Notes under the pieces: generated by a model
Told to the model about the DNA's origin: nothing
Database searches by the model: none
What the model saw: only the letters and a program-made list of their open reading frames with translations
Part shown: positions 12,623-20,698 of the stretch, piece after piece
Position numbering within the stretch: the stretch's first letter is position 1
Layout of the letters: each line of letters begins with the position of its first letter
Assembly (NCBI GenBank): GCA_026184295.1
Contig: JAHCJK010000045.1
Location: 1 to 35,220, forward strand
Source of the DNA: Planctomycetota bacterium
GTDB lineage: Bacteria > Planctomycetota > SZUA-567 > H5-PLA8
DNA length: 35,220 bases
Reading direction: 5' to 3'
Translations under genes and position numbers: made by a program

Positions 12623-15600
12623 ATGTCCGCTTTTAAGCCTGTCGAGATGTCCGAAACGTTTCCGGCCATGGAAGGGCGCGTGCTCGCCCTGTGGAAGGAT
12701 AAAGATGTCTTCAAGCAGTCCCTCGAACTGCGCGAAGGCGGCCCTTCCTGGGTCTTCTACGAAGGCCCGCCCACGGCCAACGGCAAGCCGCACCCCGGCC
12801 ACGCGCTCACCCGCGTCGTGAAGGACCTCTTCCCGCGCTACAAGACCATGCGCGGCTACCACGTCCCGCGCAAAGCGGGCTGGGATACGCACGGCCTGCC
12901 CGTCGAGATCGAGGTCGAGAAGGAACTGAAGATCAGCGGGAAGCAGGACATCGAAAAGTACGGCGTCGAGCCGTTCGTGCGGAAGTGCATGGACAGCGTC
13001 TTCCGCTACACCAACGACTGGGAAGAATTCACCGAGCGCCTCGGCTTCTGGCTGGACCTCAAGGACGCCTACGTCACCTACCACAAGCCGTACGTGGAAA
13101 GCGTCTGGTGGTCGCTGAAGCAGTTGCACGGCAAGGGCCTGCTGTACCAGGGCCACAAGATTCTGCCGTGGTGCCCGCGCTGCGGCACGGCGCTGAGCAG
13201 CCACGAAGTGGGCCTGGGCTACAAAGAAGTCGAGGACCCCTCGGTCTTCGTCACCTTCCGCAGCTACGACGACGCCAAGGTCAGCTTCCTGGCGTGGACG
13301 ACGACGCCCTGGACTCTGCCCAGCAACGCGGGGCTCGCGGTCAAGGCCGAGTTCGAATACAGCCACGTCAAGGTCGGCGAAGAGACGCTCATCATGGCCA
13401 GCGCGCTGGTCGAGAAGGTGATGGGCAAGATTCCGCACGAGGTCGTCAAGACCGAGCCGGGTTCGGCGCTGGTCGGCCGCAAATACCGCCCGCTCTTCGA
13501 CTGGTGGAAGGGCAGCGACGCGGAGGTGGCCGGCGCGTGGAAGGTCTGCGCCGCCGAGTTCGTGACGCTCGACGCGGGCTCCGGCATCGTCCACGTCGCG
13601 CCCGCCTTCGGCGCGGACGACTACGCGCTGGGCCAGAAGGAAGGCCTCCCGGTGATCCAGCTCGTGGACGCCGCGGGCAAGTTCACGGCCGAATGCGGGC
13701 CGTTCGCCGGCCGCTTCGTGAAGGACGCCGACAACGACGTGGTGAAGGACCTGCGCGGGCGCGGCCTGCTGCTCAAGCGCGAAGGCTACAAGCACGACTA
13801 TCCGTTCTGCTGGCGCTGCAGCAGCCCGCTGATCTACTTCGCGCGCGCGGGATGGTTCATCCGCACGACGCGCGAGATCTCCCGCGTGATCGAGAACAAC
13901 AAGACCATCCAGTGGCTGCCCGAACACATCCGCGACGGGCGCTTCGGGAACTTCCTCGAAAGCAACATCGACTGGGCGCTCTCGCGCGAACGCTACTGGG
14001 GCACGCCGCTGCCGGTCTGGGTCTGCCAGGGCTGCAAGCACCAGGAGCCCATCGGGAGCTTCGACGAACTGAAGACCAAGCCGAACGCGCGCGGGCTCGA
14101 CGCCTTCGACAAGGCCAAGGCCAAGGACCCGGCGCTGAACGACCACCTGCGCGTCCACAAGCCGTGGATCGACGAGGCGCAGTTCGACTGTCCCAAGTGC
14201 GCGGGGACGATGAAGCGCGTGAGCGAAGTGATCGACTGCTGGTACGACAGCGGCGCGATGCCCTTCGCGCAGTGGGGCTACCCGCACGCGCCGGGCAGCA
14301 CGGACAAGTTCACCAACGCCTTCCCGGCCGACTTCATCAGCGAGGCCATCGACCAGACGCGCGGCTGGTTCTATTCGCTGCTGGCCGAAAGCACGCTGCT
14401 CTTCGAAGGCCCGCGCCCGCCGCATCCGTACAAGACCTGCGTGGTGCTCGGCCACGTCTGCGACGAAAAAGGCGAGAAGATGTCCAAGAGCAAGGGCAAC
14501 TACATCGACCCGATGCTCATCCTGCGCGAAGAAGGCGCGGACGCCCTGCGCTGGTTCTTCTACTCGTCCACGAACCCCTGGACGAGCGCGCGCTTCAGCC
14601 GGCCGAACGTGCGCGAGGCCCAGAAGGAATTCCTGATCAAGCTGCGCAACGTCTACAGCTTCTTCGTCATCTACGCGAACATCGACGGCTTCGACCCGAG
14701 CGTCGGGCTGCCCGAGGAAGATCCGGACCAGACCTCCGAGATCAAGAAGTACCACCGCGGCGGGCGCCCCGTCGAAGAGCGCGCGCTGATGGACCGCTGG
14801 ATCCTCTCGGAACTGCATCAGACCGTGAACACCGTCCGCCAGCGGCTCGACGATTACGACATCTTCGGCGCCGCGGGGCTGATCAACGCGCTGGTGGAAA
14901 GCCTGAGCAACTGGTACGTGCAGCGCACCCGCGAACGCTACTGGCGCTCCTGGGAGACCGAGGACTGCTCCAGCGAGGCCGACGCGGACAAGCTCGACGC
15001 GTACTGGACGCTTTACGAGAGCCTGACGACGATCGCGCGGCTGGTCGCGCCGTTCGTGCCCTTTACCGCCGAGGAGATGTGGCAGAACCTCGCCGTCGCG
15101 CCGATGGCGGGGAAGGGGATCGTGCCCGAGAGCGTCCACCTGGCCGATTATCCCGTCACCGACCCGCACGCCGTGGACCGCGAACTGGCCGACGAGGTGG
15201 CCCTGGTGCGCGAAGTCGTCAGCCTGGGCCGCAACGTCCGCGCGGCGCAGAAGCGCAAGGTCCGCGTGCCGCTGGCCAAGCTGGTGCTCGTGCTGGCCGA
15301 CCAGGCCCTGATCGACGTGGCGCAGAAGCACGAGGAGGTCGTCAAGGACGCGCTGAACGTGAAGAAGGTCGAGTACGCCCGCGTCGCGGACCAGTACGTC
15401 ACCTACGAGCTGAAGCCCAACTTCAAGCTCATCGGCGCGAAGTACCGCGAACTCGTCCCGGGCATCAAGAAGACGCTCGCGACGGCCAACGCCGCGCACC
15501 TGAAGAACAAGATCGCCAACGACGGATTCTGCAGCCTGACGGTCGAAGGCAAGGAGGTCACGCTGACCTCCGAGGAGGTCGAGGTCACCATCGCGGCGAA

Positions 15601-15937
15601 GCAGGGCTACGCCGCGGCCGGCAGCCGGCAGGTGGTGGTGGTGATGGACTGCTCGCTGACGCCGGAACTGGTCGAGGAAGGCTTGGCCCGCGAGATCGTC
15701 AGCCGCATCCAGAAGATGCGCGGCGAGATGAAGCTGAGGTACGAGCAGCGCATCCGGCTGGCGCTGAAGGGCAGCGTGACGCTGCGCGCGGTCGCCGAGA
15801 AATTCGCCGAGTACATCCAGGGCGAGACGCTCGCCACGGAACTCGCGTTCGGCGAAGCGCCGGACGGCTGGAAGACCTCGGAAGAAGAGCTAAAGGAAGA
15901 AGGCGAGGCCTTCACGCTGGCGATTTCCGAGGCGTAA
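12623..15937 (+). CDS. ileS: Isoleucyl-tRNA synthetase, eukaryote-like (IleS2) type
   Basis: 1104 residues. The class I synthetase charges tRNA-Ile. The signature HIGH box reads HPGH (residues 57-60, in GPPTANGKPHPGHALTR), and KMSKS is at 619-623. The editing and zinc-like region includes WCPRCGTALSSHEVGLGYKE (Cys184, Cys187). WDTHGLPVEIEVEKEL, DVEDPSV-like EVEDPSVFVTF and the C-terminal LVEEGLAREIVSRIQKMRGE anticodon-side domain place it in the long, eukaryote-like IleS2 clade, several of whose members resist mupirocin. ATG at 12623 is chosen because the conserved N-terminus starts there. The frame stays open 39 codons upstream, but only through repeat DNA. AAGG lies about 14 nt upstream, a weak site. 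Confidence 0.96.
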   Translation: MSAFKPVEMSETFPAMEGRVLALWKDKDVFKQSLELREGGPSWVFYEGPPTANGKPHPGHALTRVVKDLFPRYKTMRGYHVPRKAGWDTHGLPVEIEVEKELKISGKQDIEKYGVEPFVRKCMDSVFRYTNDWEEFTERLGFWLDLKDAYVTYHKPYVESVWWSLKQLHGKGLLYQGHKILPWCPRCGTALSSHEVGLGYKEVEDPSVFVTFRSYDDAKVSFLAWTTTPWTLPSNAGLAVKAEFEYSHVKVGEETLIMASALVEKVMGKIPHEVVKTEPGSALVGRKYRPLFDWWKGSDAEVAGAWKVCAAEFVTLDAGSGIVHVAPAFGADDYALGQKEGLPVIQLVDAAGKFTAECGPFAGRFVKDADNDVVKDLRGRGLLLKREGYKHDYPFCWRCSSPLIYFARAGWFIRTTREISRVIENNKTIQWLPEHIRDGRFGNFLESNIDWALSRERYWGTPLPVWVCQGCKHQEPIGSFDELKTKPNARGLDAFDKAKAKDPALNDHLRVHKPWIDEAQFDCPKCAGTMKRVSEVIDCWYDSGAMPFAQWGYPHAPGSTDKFTNAFPADFISEAIDQTRGWFYSLLAESTLLFEGPRPPHPYKTCVVLGHVCDEKGEKMSKSKGNYIDPMLILREEGADALRWFFYSSTNPWTSARFSRPNVREAQKEFLIKLRNVYSFFVIYANIDGFDPSVGLPEEDPDQTSEIKKYHRGGRPVEERALMDRWILSELHQTVNTVRQRLDDYDIFGAAGLINALVESLSNWYVQRTRERYWRSWETEDCSSEADADKLDAYWTLYESLTTIARLVAPFVPFTAEEMWQNLAVAPMAGKGIVPESVHLADYPVTDPHAVDRELADEVALVREVVSLGRNVRAAQKRKVRVPLAKLVLVLADQALIDVAQKHEEVVKDALNVKKVEYARVADQYVTYELKPNFKLIGAKYRELVPGIKKTLATANAAHLKNKIANDGFCSLTVEGKEVTLTSEEVEVTIAAKQGYAAAGSRQVVVVMDCSLTPELVEEGLAREIVSRIQKMRGEMKLRYEQRIRLALKGSVTLRAVAEKFAEYIQGETLATELAFGEAPDGWKTSEEELKEEGEAFTLAISEA

Positions 15938-16326
15938 TTTCGCGCTTCGGCCGAAAAATTTTTGAGCGCGGAGGGGCGGATAGCGAAGCGCGCTCCGGAG
16001 GCATCACGCTTATTGTTGGTAAGAAATCGATAAAAATTCGGCCGCAAGCGAAGGCCCGATTGGGCCAGCGGTTAGGACGCACTTCGGTTCATCGGCGGCC
16101 GACGCACCTGTTGCAGCACGATTGGTGGTCTACCCAAACGGAAAAGAATGCACGCTGTTGGAATGCCGGGCAGGCGAAGATCACCTGAAAACAAAAAGGT
16201 TGAGTCCGGTACTTCGGCGGCTATAGTCTCCGCCCGTTCTGCGCACCGAACTCGCGACGATGCACGAATAGTGCTTCATGTTGTGCGTCCGAGGCGCGGA
16301 CACAGCACCTTGAAAGGAGGTCCCGG
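15938..16326. other. 389-nt gene-free region after ileS
   Basis: No credible coding frame. Near the ileS stop are three alternating complementary blocks: CGCGCT (15941-15946), AGCGCG (15965-15970) and CGCGCT (15989-15994). They allow two mutually exclusive short hairpins, with AAAAATTTTT between the first two. No clean terminator is seen. The right part holds the promoter for the next gene. Around 16054-16135 there is a stretch resembling a tRNA D-arm, but no cloverleaf. Confidence 0.5.
16200..16227 (+). promoter_or_regulatory. Sigma-70-like promoter
   Basis: TTGAGT (16200-16205), 16-nt spacer, TATAGT (16222-16227). The predicted start near 16234 gives a leader of about 93 nt before the next ATG. 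Confidence 0.5.
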
Positions 16327-17238
16327 ATGCAGGACTTGGTAACGCCAAGCGTTGGACTGTTGCCCAAGAAAGAACAGGCCGAGTTGAACAAGAGCCGTGT
16401 ACGGATCGAGATCCAGATGAACGGCTACATCTTCATCTTCGGCGTGCCGGCGATGATCACGGTGATCATCCTCGGCAGCATGATCGTTTTCTACTTCGTG
16501 GGTGGCTCTCGCCAGCCCGTCGCGCAGGTGGCGCCGCCGGTGCACATCTCGCAGGTGAACAGCGACGAAGTGATGCAGAAGATGATGAAGGAAGTCCCGG
16601 CCATCGCGAAGGCGCTGGTCCCGCCGGTGAACGTGAACGTGCAGCCCGCGGAAGTGCATGTGCCGGAGACGAAGGTCGTGCTGCCCGAAGTGCAGCCGAG
16701 GGTCTTCGTGAGCACGCCCGTGCAGGAAGCGCCGAGCGTGAACGTGAGCGTCGCGGGCGGGGAAGGCAAGACCCAGACGGTCACGAAGGTGGTCGAGAAG
16801 ATCGTGGAGAAGGAAGTCGCGATCTACGTGCCCACCGAGGACAAGGCGCAGCTTACCATTGACGATCTGTACCCGGTGGCCGAGCGCTTCGTCACGGAGT
16901 TCTGCAAGAAGAACAACCTCGACGGCGCCGCCGAGACCCGCAAGTGGATGGAAAGCTGGAACAGCCGGGTGCGCGAGGAAGGCGACGAACAGCGCCTGGC
17001 CAACCGCGTGCTGATCGAGAAGCGCGACTGCTTCAACGTCGAGAAGGCGCGTCCGGACCAGGTGGTGGATGCCTGCCGCCTGATGCTGCGCTACCGCGAC
17101 GCGAAGCTGGCGCTGCCCACGATTTTCAAGGAGAACGTCACCGCCGATTCGCTCCTGAAGATCAAGAAGTACCTCGAAACCGGCGTCGCCTCGGCCTCCA
17201 CGGGCGCTTCGCCCGCGCGCCTGGTGAAGTCCGAATAA
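16327..17238 (+). CDS. Single-pass membrane protein of unknown function
   Basis: 303 residues, not recognised. A basic cytosolic N-terminus (KKEQAELNKSRVRIEIQ) is followed by one membrane helix at about 33-59 (GYIFIFGVPAMITVIILGSM). After it come a long Val/Pro-rich, probably beta or extended region at 60-155 (PPVNVNVQPAEVHVPETKVV), a short possible coiled coil (VTKVVEKIVEKEVA), and a helical C-terminal domain at 170-285 with conserved-looking VAERFVTEFCKKNNLDGA, ETRKWMESWNSRV and DACRLMLRYRDAKLALP. The topology places the C-terminal domain outside the cytoplasm, so an envelope-spanning or scaffold role is possible. AAAGGAG lies 7 nt upstream of the ATG. It has its own promoter and terminator. 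Confidence 0.7.
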   Translation: MQDLVTPSVGLLPKKEQAELNKSRVRIEIQMNGYIFIFGVPAMITVIILGSMIVFYFVGGSRQPVAQVAPPVHISQVNSDEVMQKMMKEVPAIAKALVPPVNVNVQPAEVHVPETKVVLPEVQPRVFVSTPVQEAPSVNVSVAGGEGKTQTVTKVVEKIVEKEVAIYVPTEDKAQLTIDDLYPVAERFVTEFCKKNNLDGAAETRKWMESWNSRVREEGDEQRLANRVLIEKRDCFNVEKARPDQVVDACRLMLRYRDAKLALPTIFKENVTADSLLKIKKYLETGVASASTGASPARLVKSE

Positions 17239-17260
17239 CACAAGCCAGTCCAGCAGTTGC

Positions 17261-17297
17261 GAAAACGGCCCGGGAGCTTCCCGGGCCGTTTTCTTTT
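17261..17297 (+). terminator. Strong intrinsic terminator
   Basis: GAAAACGGCCCGGGA (17261-17275) pairs perfectly over 15 bp with TCCCGGGCCGTTTTC (17279-17293) around a GCT loop, followed by TTTT. It is nearly symmetric, but the only gene reading into it is the membrane protein on the + strand. Confidence 0.9.
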
Positions 17298-17395
17298 ACT
17301 TCGATCAGTTTTGAGCCAGCCGCCTCCCGGCGGACCCGTGACTGTGCCCGGCCCGCGCGCGTTCCCTCTGCATGCAAACCCAAGGAGGACGTGCC

Positions 17396-18730
17396 ATGCC
17401 ACGAACGGCGCTGGCGTTGGTTCTGATGCTTGGCTGCGCGGTCCTGCCCGCCGGCGAAGCGAATCTCCGCGACTACGGCGCGCGCTGCGACGGCGTGCAC
17501 GACGATACGGCCGCGGTGCAGAAAGCCCTGGACGCGCTGCCGCCCGAAGGCGGGACGCTGGTGGTCCCGGGCCTGTGCGCCGTGGGCGCGCCGGGGATTC
17601 TGATCGAGAAGCGCGCGAAGATCGTGCTGAAGGGCGTGGGGGAAGGCGCGGGCTTCAAGCACTTGAGCGCCACCAAGCTCCATACGCAGACGCTCGGGCC
17701 GGCGGTCTTTCTCTTCCGGCAATGCACCGAATGCACCGTCGAAAACCTGAAGGTGGATGGGAACAACGTGGCGGCCGCGGCCTTTGGGTTCGACCGCTGC
17801 GAGAAGTGCGTGGTGCGGAACTGCCGCGTCGAGAACGTCGCTTATCCGGCCAACGCGGCGATGATCGGCGACGGCAACCGGCATATGCGCATCGAAGGTT
17901 GCTGGGTGGAAAAGACCGGCCGCGGCGTGTGGACCAAGCCCGACGGCGTCAAAGTGCCCGACGCGACGCGCGGCATCTGGTTCGGAAACGTGAAGGAAGG
18001 CGGCGCCGAGCGCGACCTTTACGTGGGCAAATGCACCTTCAAAAACACCGCGGCGACCTCCATCGCCACCCACGCCTCGGGCGCGACCATCGTCGAAAAC
18101 CTGATCGAAGACTGCGCCTGCGGCCCGAAGCTGGTGCCGCCCGAAAAGGACCCGGGCGTGAACTTGGTCGAGAAAAACGTCGTCCGGCGCAGCCATATGT
18201 TCCACGGCCTGCAGCTCGAAGGCCCGGGCTGCAAGAACATCACCATCCGCGGGAACACGTTCGAAGACTGCGCGAACTCGGGGATTTACATCTACGGCGC
18301 CTTCGAGAACGGCGCGATCGAGGAGAACGTGATCCGCAACAACGCGCGCAACCGCGAGGGCGGCTGGAAGGGCGCGATCATGTTCGGGCATTGCACGCGC
18401 TCGGTGGTGCGCAACAACCGCATCGAGGACACGCGCCCCGCGGCGGAACGGACGCAGGACGTGGGCCTGATGTTCAACGCGGCGGGCCCGGGAGCGATCA
18501 AGGACGTGACGGTGGAAGGGAACACGATCGCGGGGCAGGCCGTGCACGGCATCGTGCTCTGCCAGACCGGCGGGAGCATCGAGGGCTTGAAGATCGCCGG
18601 AAACGTCTTCGACGGAAACGCGGGCTTCGGCATCCTGGTCGAGAAGGCCAACGCGACGAACCTCGCCACCGCCGGGAACACCTTCAAGAACACCGGCCGG
18701 GGCGAGATCTCCGACGAGCGCGCCAAATAG
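17396..18730 (+). CDS. Secreted right-handed beta-helix protein (pectate-lyase-like)
   Basis: 444 residues from the ATG at 17396, which has AGGAGG 7 nt upstream; an in-frame ATG eight codons earlier lacks one. MPRTALALVLMLGCAVLPAG is a signal peptide. The mature protein opens with NLRDYGARCDGVHDDTAAVQ KALDAL, the typical start of the pectate_lyase_3/glycosyl-hydrolase-28-like beta-helix. Many parallel-helix rungs follow, such as CTVENLKVDGNNVAAAAFGF, VVRNCRVENV, ITIRGNTFEDCANSGIYI, IEENVIRNNARNREG and VEGNTIAGQAVHGIVL. It is likely an extracellular carbohydrate-active or carbohydrate-binding protein. The substrate cannot be read from the sequence, and catalytic residues are not obvious. Confidence 0.82.
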   Translation: MPRTALALVLMLGCAVLPAGEANLRDYGARCDGVHDDTAAVQKALDALPPEGGTLVVPGLCAVGAPGILIEKRAKIVLKGVGEGAGFKHLSATKLHTQTLGPAVFLFRQCTECTVENLKVDGNNVAAAAFGFDRCEKCVVRNCRVENVAYPANAAMIGDGNRHMRIEGCWVEKTGRGVWTKPDGVKVPDATRGIWFGNVKEGGAERDLYVGKCTFKNTAATSIATHASGATIVENLIEDCACGPKLVPPEKDPGVNLVEKNVVRRSHMFHGLQLEGPGCKNITIRGNTFEDCANSGIYIYGAFENGAIEENVIRNNARNREGGWKGAIMFGHCTRSVVRNNRIEDTRPAAERTQDVGLMFNAAGPGAIKDVTVEGNTIAGQAVHGIVLCQTGGSIEGLKIAGNVFDGNAGFGILVEKANATNLATAGNTFKNTGRGEISDERAK

Positions 18731-18828
18731 CCGAAGCGTTCCCAAAAGGCTTGTTGCGTGGTGTGAAAACAGGTAAGACTCCCCCGGGATAGAGCCCGCC
18801 TGCGATAGCCTGGGAAAGAGAGTCTGGC

Positions 18829-19800
18829 ATGCCTTCGAAGATGGCCAGGGGGATGCTGCGGCCTGCCGTTCTGGCCGCCGCGCTGTGGGCCGGGGCGGCG
18901 TTCGGGGCCGAGGCCGGGCCGGCGCCCGCGGGCAAGGCGCGCCCGGACGTGGAAGGCGAGGCCGAGGCCGGGCCGGCGGCGCTGGCCTTCGAGCTTTCGC
19001 GCTCCGACGACCTGAAGACGCGCCTGAACGGCCACGAGATCTGGTACAAGGGCCGCCTGCCTTCGAAGGCCAAGGCCACGGTCTGGGCGAAGCAGGCCAA
19101 AGACGGCGCGCTGCTGCTGGGCGTCTCGAAGTTCGACCGCGAGACCGACGCGGAAGGCCCGCGGCGCTTCCTGCGCTTCGACGCGCAGGCGTTCGACGAA
19201 CGCATCGACGGCAAGCGGGCGCAGTACCTGGAAGCGGGCGCTTCGCCGGCCGACGACCTGGGCTTGAAGCGGCTCGTGGCGCTGCCCTGGTACGAACTGG
19301 CGCGCGCCGACGGCGGCGCGTGGCTCAGCGAGACGCGTGCCGAAGGCGAGGCCTGGCCGCTGGCCGACGGGATGGACCTGGGGCGCGAGGCCGCGCTGGT
19401 GCTGCCGCAGGCCTCGTTCGCGGATTTCGCCAAGGGCCGTGGCGTCAAGGTGCGCTGCGCGCTGCCTTTTCCCGCGCCGCTGGCGCCCGCGCCCGAGGCC
19501 ACGGTCGCGTACACGCTGCGCGACGTGACCGGCAGCGGCAACGACCGCCTGGGCACGATCGAGGTCTCCGGAAGCAACGCCGTGACGCCGAAGGGCGGCG
19601 TGGCCTGGGGCGGCATCCGCGTCAAGGGCGCGGAGATTCGTTCCACGGTCGAAGGCACGCTCAAGATCGTGCTCGCGACCAACAAGGTGCTGGAAGGCCG
19701 CGTGAAGATCGACGTGGCGGTGCGCAAGACCTCGGCGAGCGAGACGTTCGAGTCCGTCTTCAAGGCGGAAAGCGTCTGGCGCGCCGCCGACGGCCGCTAG
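18829..19800 (+). CDS. Secreted protein of unknown function
   Basis: 323 residues. The N-terminus MPSKMARGMLRPAVLAAALW then AGAAFGAEA is a signal peptide with probable cleavage near residue 26. An Ala/Gly/Glu-rich linker follows to about residue 50, then a domain rich in predicted beta-strands (ATVWAKQAKDGALLLGVSKF, LRFDAQAFDERIDGKRAQYL, VKVRCALPFPAPL, TVAYTLRDVTGSGNDRLGTI, LKIVLATNKVLEGRVKID). No family is recognised. Starts at Met5 or Met9 are also possible. It lies 98 nt after the beta-helix gene and 33 nt before purN, so it may be co-transcribed with purN without sharing a role. Confidence 0.65.
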   Translation: MPSKMARGMLRPAVLAAALWAGAAFGAEAGPAPAGKARPDVEGEAEAGPAALAFELSRSDDLKTRLNGHEIWYKGRLPSKAKATVWAKQAKDGALLLGVSKFDRETDAEGPRRFLRFDAQAFDERIDGKRAQYLEAGASPADDLGLKRLVALPWYELARADGGAWLSETRAEGEAWPLADGMDLGREAALVLPQASFADFAKGRGVKVRCALPFPAPLAPAPEATVAYTLRDVTGSGNDRLGTIEVSGSNAVTPKGGVAWGGIRVKGAEIRSTVEGTLKIVLATNKVLEGRVKIDVAVRKTSASETFESVFKAESVWRAADGR

Positions 19801-19833
19801 AAAACCGTACGCAAGGCGAAGGTGGGGGCATCC

Positions 19834-20457
19834 GTGGCGAAACTGCGTCTGGCCGTGCTTCTCAGCGGATCGGGAACGACGCTGGAGAACTTTTTCGAAC
19901 TGAGCGAGAAGGGCGAACTCCCCGCGGAGGTCGTGCTGGTCGTGGGCAGCCGCCCGGACGCCTTCGGGCTCGAGCGCGCGCGCAAGCGCAACGTGCCGAC
20001 GGCGGTGGTCGAGCGCAAGAAGTTCGTGCTCCCGGAAGAATTCTCCGAGGCGATCTTCAAGACGGTCGAGCCGGTCAAGCCCGACGTGATCTGCCTCGCG
20101 GGGTTTCTCTCGCTCCTTAAGATACCGCCCGCGTACGAGCACCGTGTGGTGAACATCCATCCGGCGCTGCTGCCGAGCTTCGGCGGTAAAGGATACTACG
20201 GTAATAAAGTCCACGAAGCGGTGCTTAAGGCCGGCTGCAAGGTGGCGGGGTGCACGGTTCACTTCGTGGATAACGAGTACGACCATGGCCCGATCATCGC
20301 CCAGCGAGCCGTTCCGGTGCTGGAAGGCGATACGACCGAGCGCTTGGCGGCGCGGGTGCAGGAGGCCGAACGGGCCGTGTATCCCGAGGTCCTGAAACTA
20401 CTTGCGCAAGGCCGGGTGAAGGTTGAAGGCCGCGCGGTCAAGGTCCTGCCCGCCTAG
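19834..20457 (+). CDS. purN: Phosphoribosylglycinamide formyltransferase
   Basis: 207 residues, standard for folate-dependent GAR transformylase, which formylates GAR with 10-formyl-tetrahydrofolate in de novo purine synthesis. LAVLLSGSGTTLENF binds the phosphate. The catalytic triad is visible as VNIHPALLPSFGGKGYYG (Asn, His), GCTVHFVDNEYDHGPIIAQR (His, Asp). GTG at 19834 is preferred because AAGGTGG lies 8 nt before it and the product then begins MAKLRLAVLL, the family form; an upstream GTG at 19822 adds four residues and has no spaced ribosome site. No other pur gene is near, so the pathway is dispersed. The regulatory region of the pilus cluster follows directly. Confidence 0.93.
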   Translation: MAKLRLAVLLSGSGTTLENFFELSEKGELPAEVVLVVGSRPDAFGLERARKRNVPTAVVERKKFVLPEEFSEAIFKTVEPVKPDVICLAGFLSLLKIPPAYEHRVVNIHPALLPSFGGKGYYGNKVHEAVLKAGCKVAGCTVHFVDNEYDHGPIIAQRAVPVLEGDTTERLAARVQEAERAVYPEVLKLLAQGRVKVEGRAVKVLPA

Positions 20458-20493
20458 GCGGGCCTTCCGAACAAAAGTTGTGCATTATCGCAT

Positions 20494-20533
20494 GCGCCAT
20501 GCAAGTCGTACTTGCAGAGGCTTTGCATGGTGC
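20494..20533. promoter_or_regulatory. Nested inverted repeats upstream of pilT
   Basis: GCGCCATGCAA (20494-20504) can pair with TTGCATGGTGC (20523-20533) over 11 bp including one G-U. Alternatively TGCAAG (20500-20505) pairs with CTTGCA (20511-20516) around TCGTA. No T-tract follows, so it is not a plain purN terminator. It could be a regulator-binding region or an RNA switch at the purN 3' end. Confidence 0.35.
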
Positions 20534-20570
20534 TTGAATTCGCGTGGTGCAGTTCTTCAGAACCTCCTGC

Positions 20571-20598
20571 TTGACAACCGATATAGGGATGTTAGATT
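20571..20598 (+). promoter_or_regulatory. Promoter of the type IV pilus cluster
   Basis: Perfect -35 TTGACA (20571-20576), 16-nt spacer, TAGATT (20593-20598). The start near 20605 gives a leader of about 94 nt before pilT. The stretch is clearly AT-richer than its surroundings. Confidence 0.6.
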
Positions 20599-20607
20599 CA
20601 AAACGCC

Positions 20608-20622
20608 TTGCACATAGTGCAA
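20608..20622. promoter_or_regulatory. Candidate operator at the pil transcription start
   Basis: TTGCAC-ATA-GTGCAA is a perfect 6-bp dyad placed at about +4 to +18 of the predicted pil transcript, a position suited to repression. The TTGCAC half-site also occurs twice at the apgM promoter (201-206, 211-216). Confidence 0.35.
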
Positions 20623-20698
20623 ATGCGGAAGTGGAAAGGGCTTTGAGGATTGCGTCTGGCCGAACGATCCAGCATGAGAATCTGAGGATGCTCCGCGG

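Noticed and set aside
15941..15994. Intrinsic terminator for ileS
   Set aside because: Short alternating CGCGCT/AGCGCG blocks form only 6-bp stems, and none is followed directly by a T-tract.
16054..16135. tRNA gene
   Set aside because: CCAGCGGTTAGGACGC resembles a D-arm, but no acceptor stem, anticodon stem or T-arm can be paired around it.
20458..20698. Sigma-54 promoter for the pilus cluster
   Set aside because: No GG-N10-GC element with a TGGCAC/TTGC match; a sigma-70-like TTGACA promoter explains the region better.
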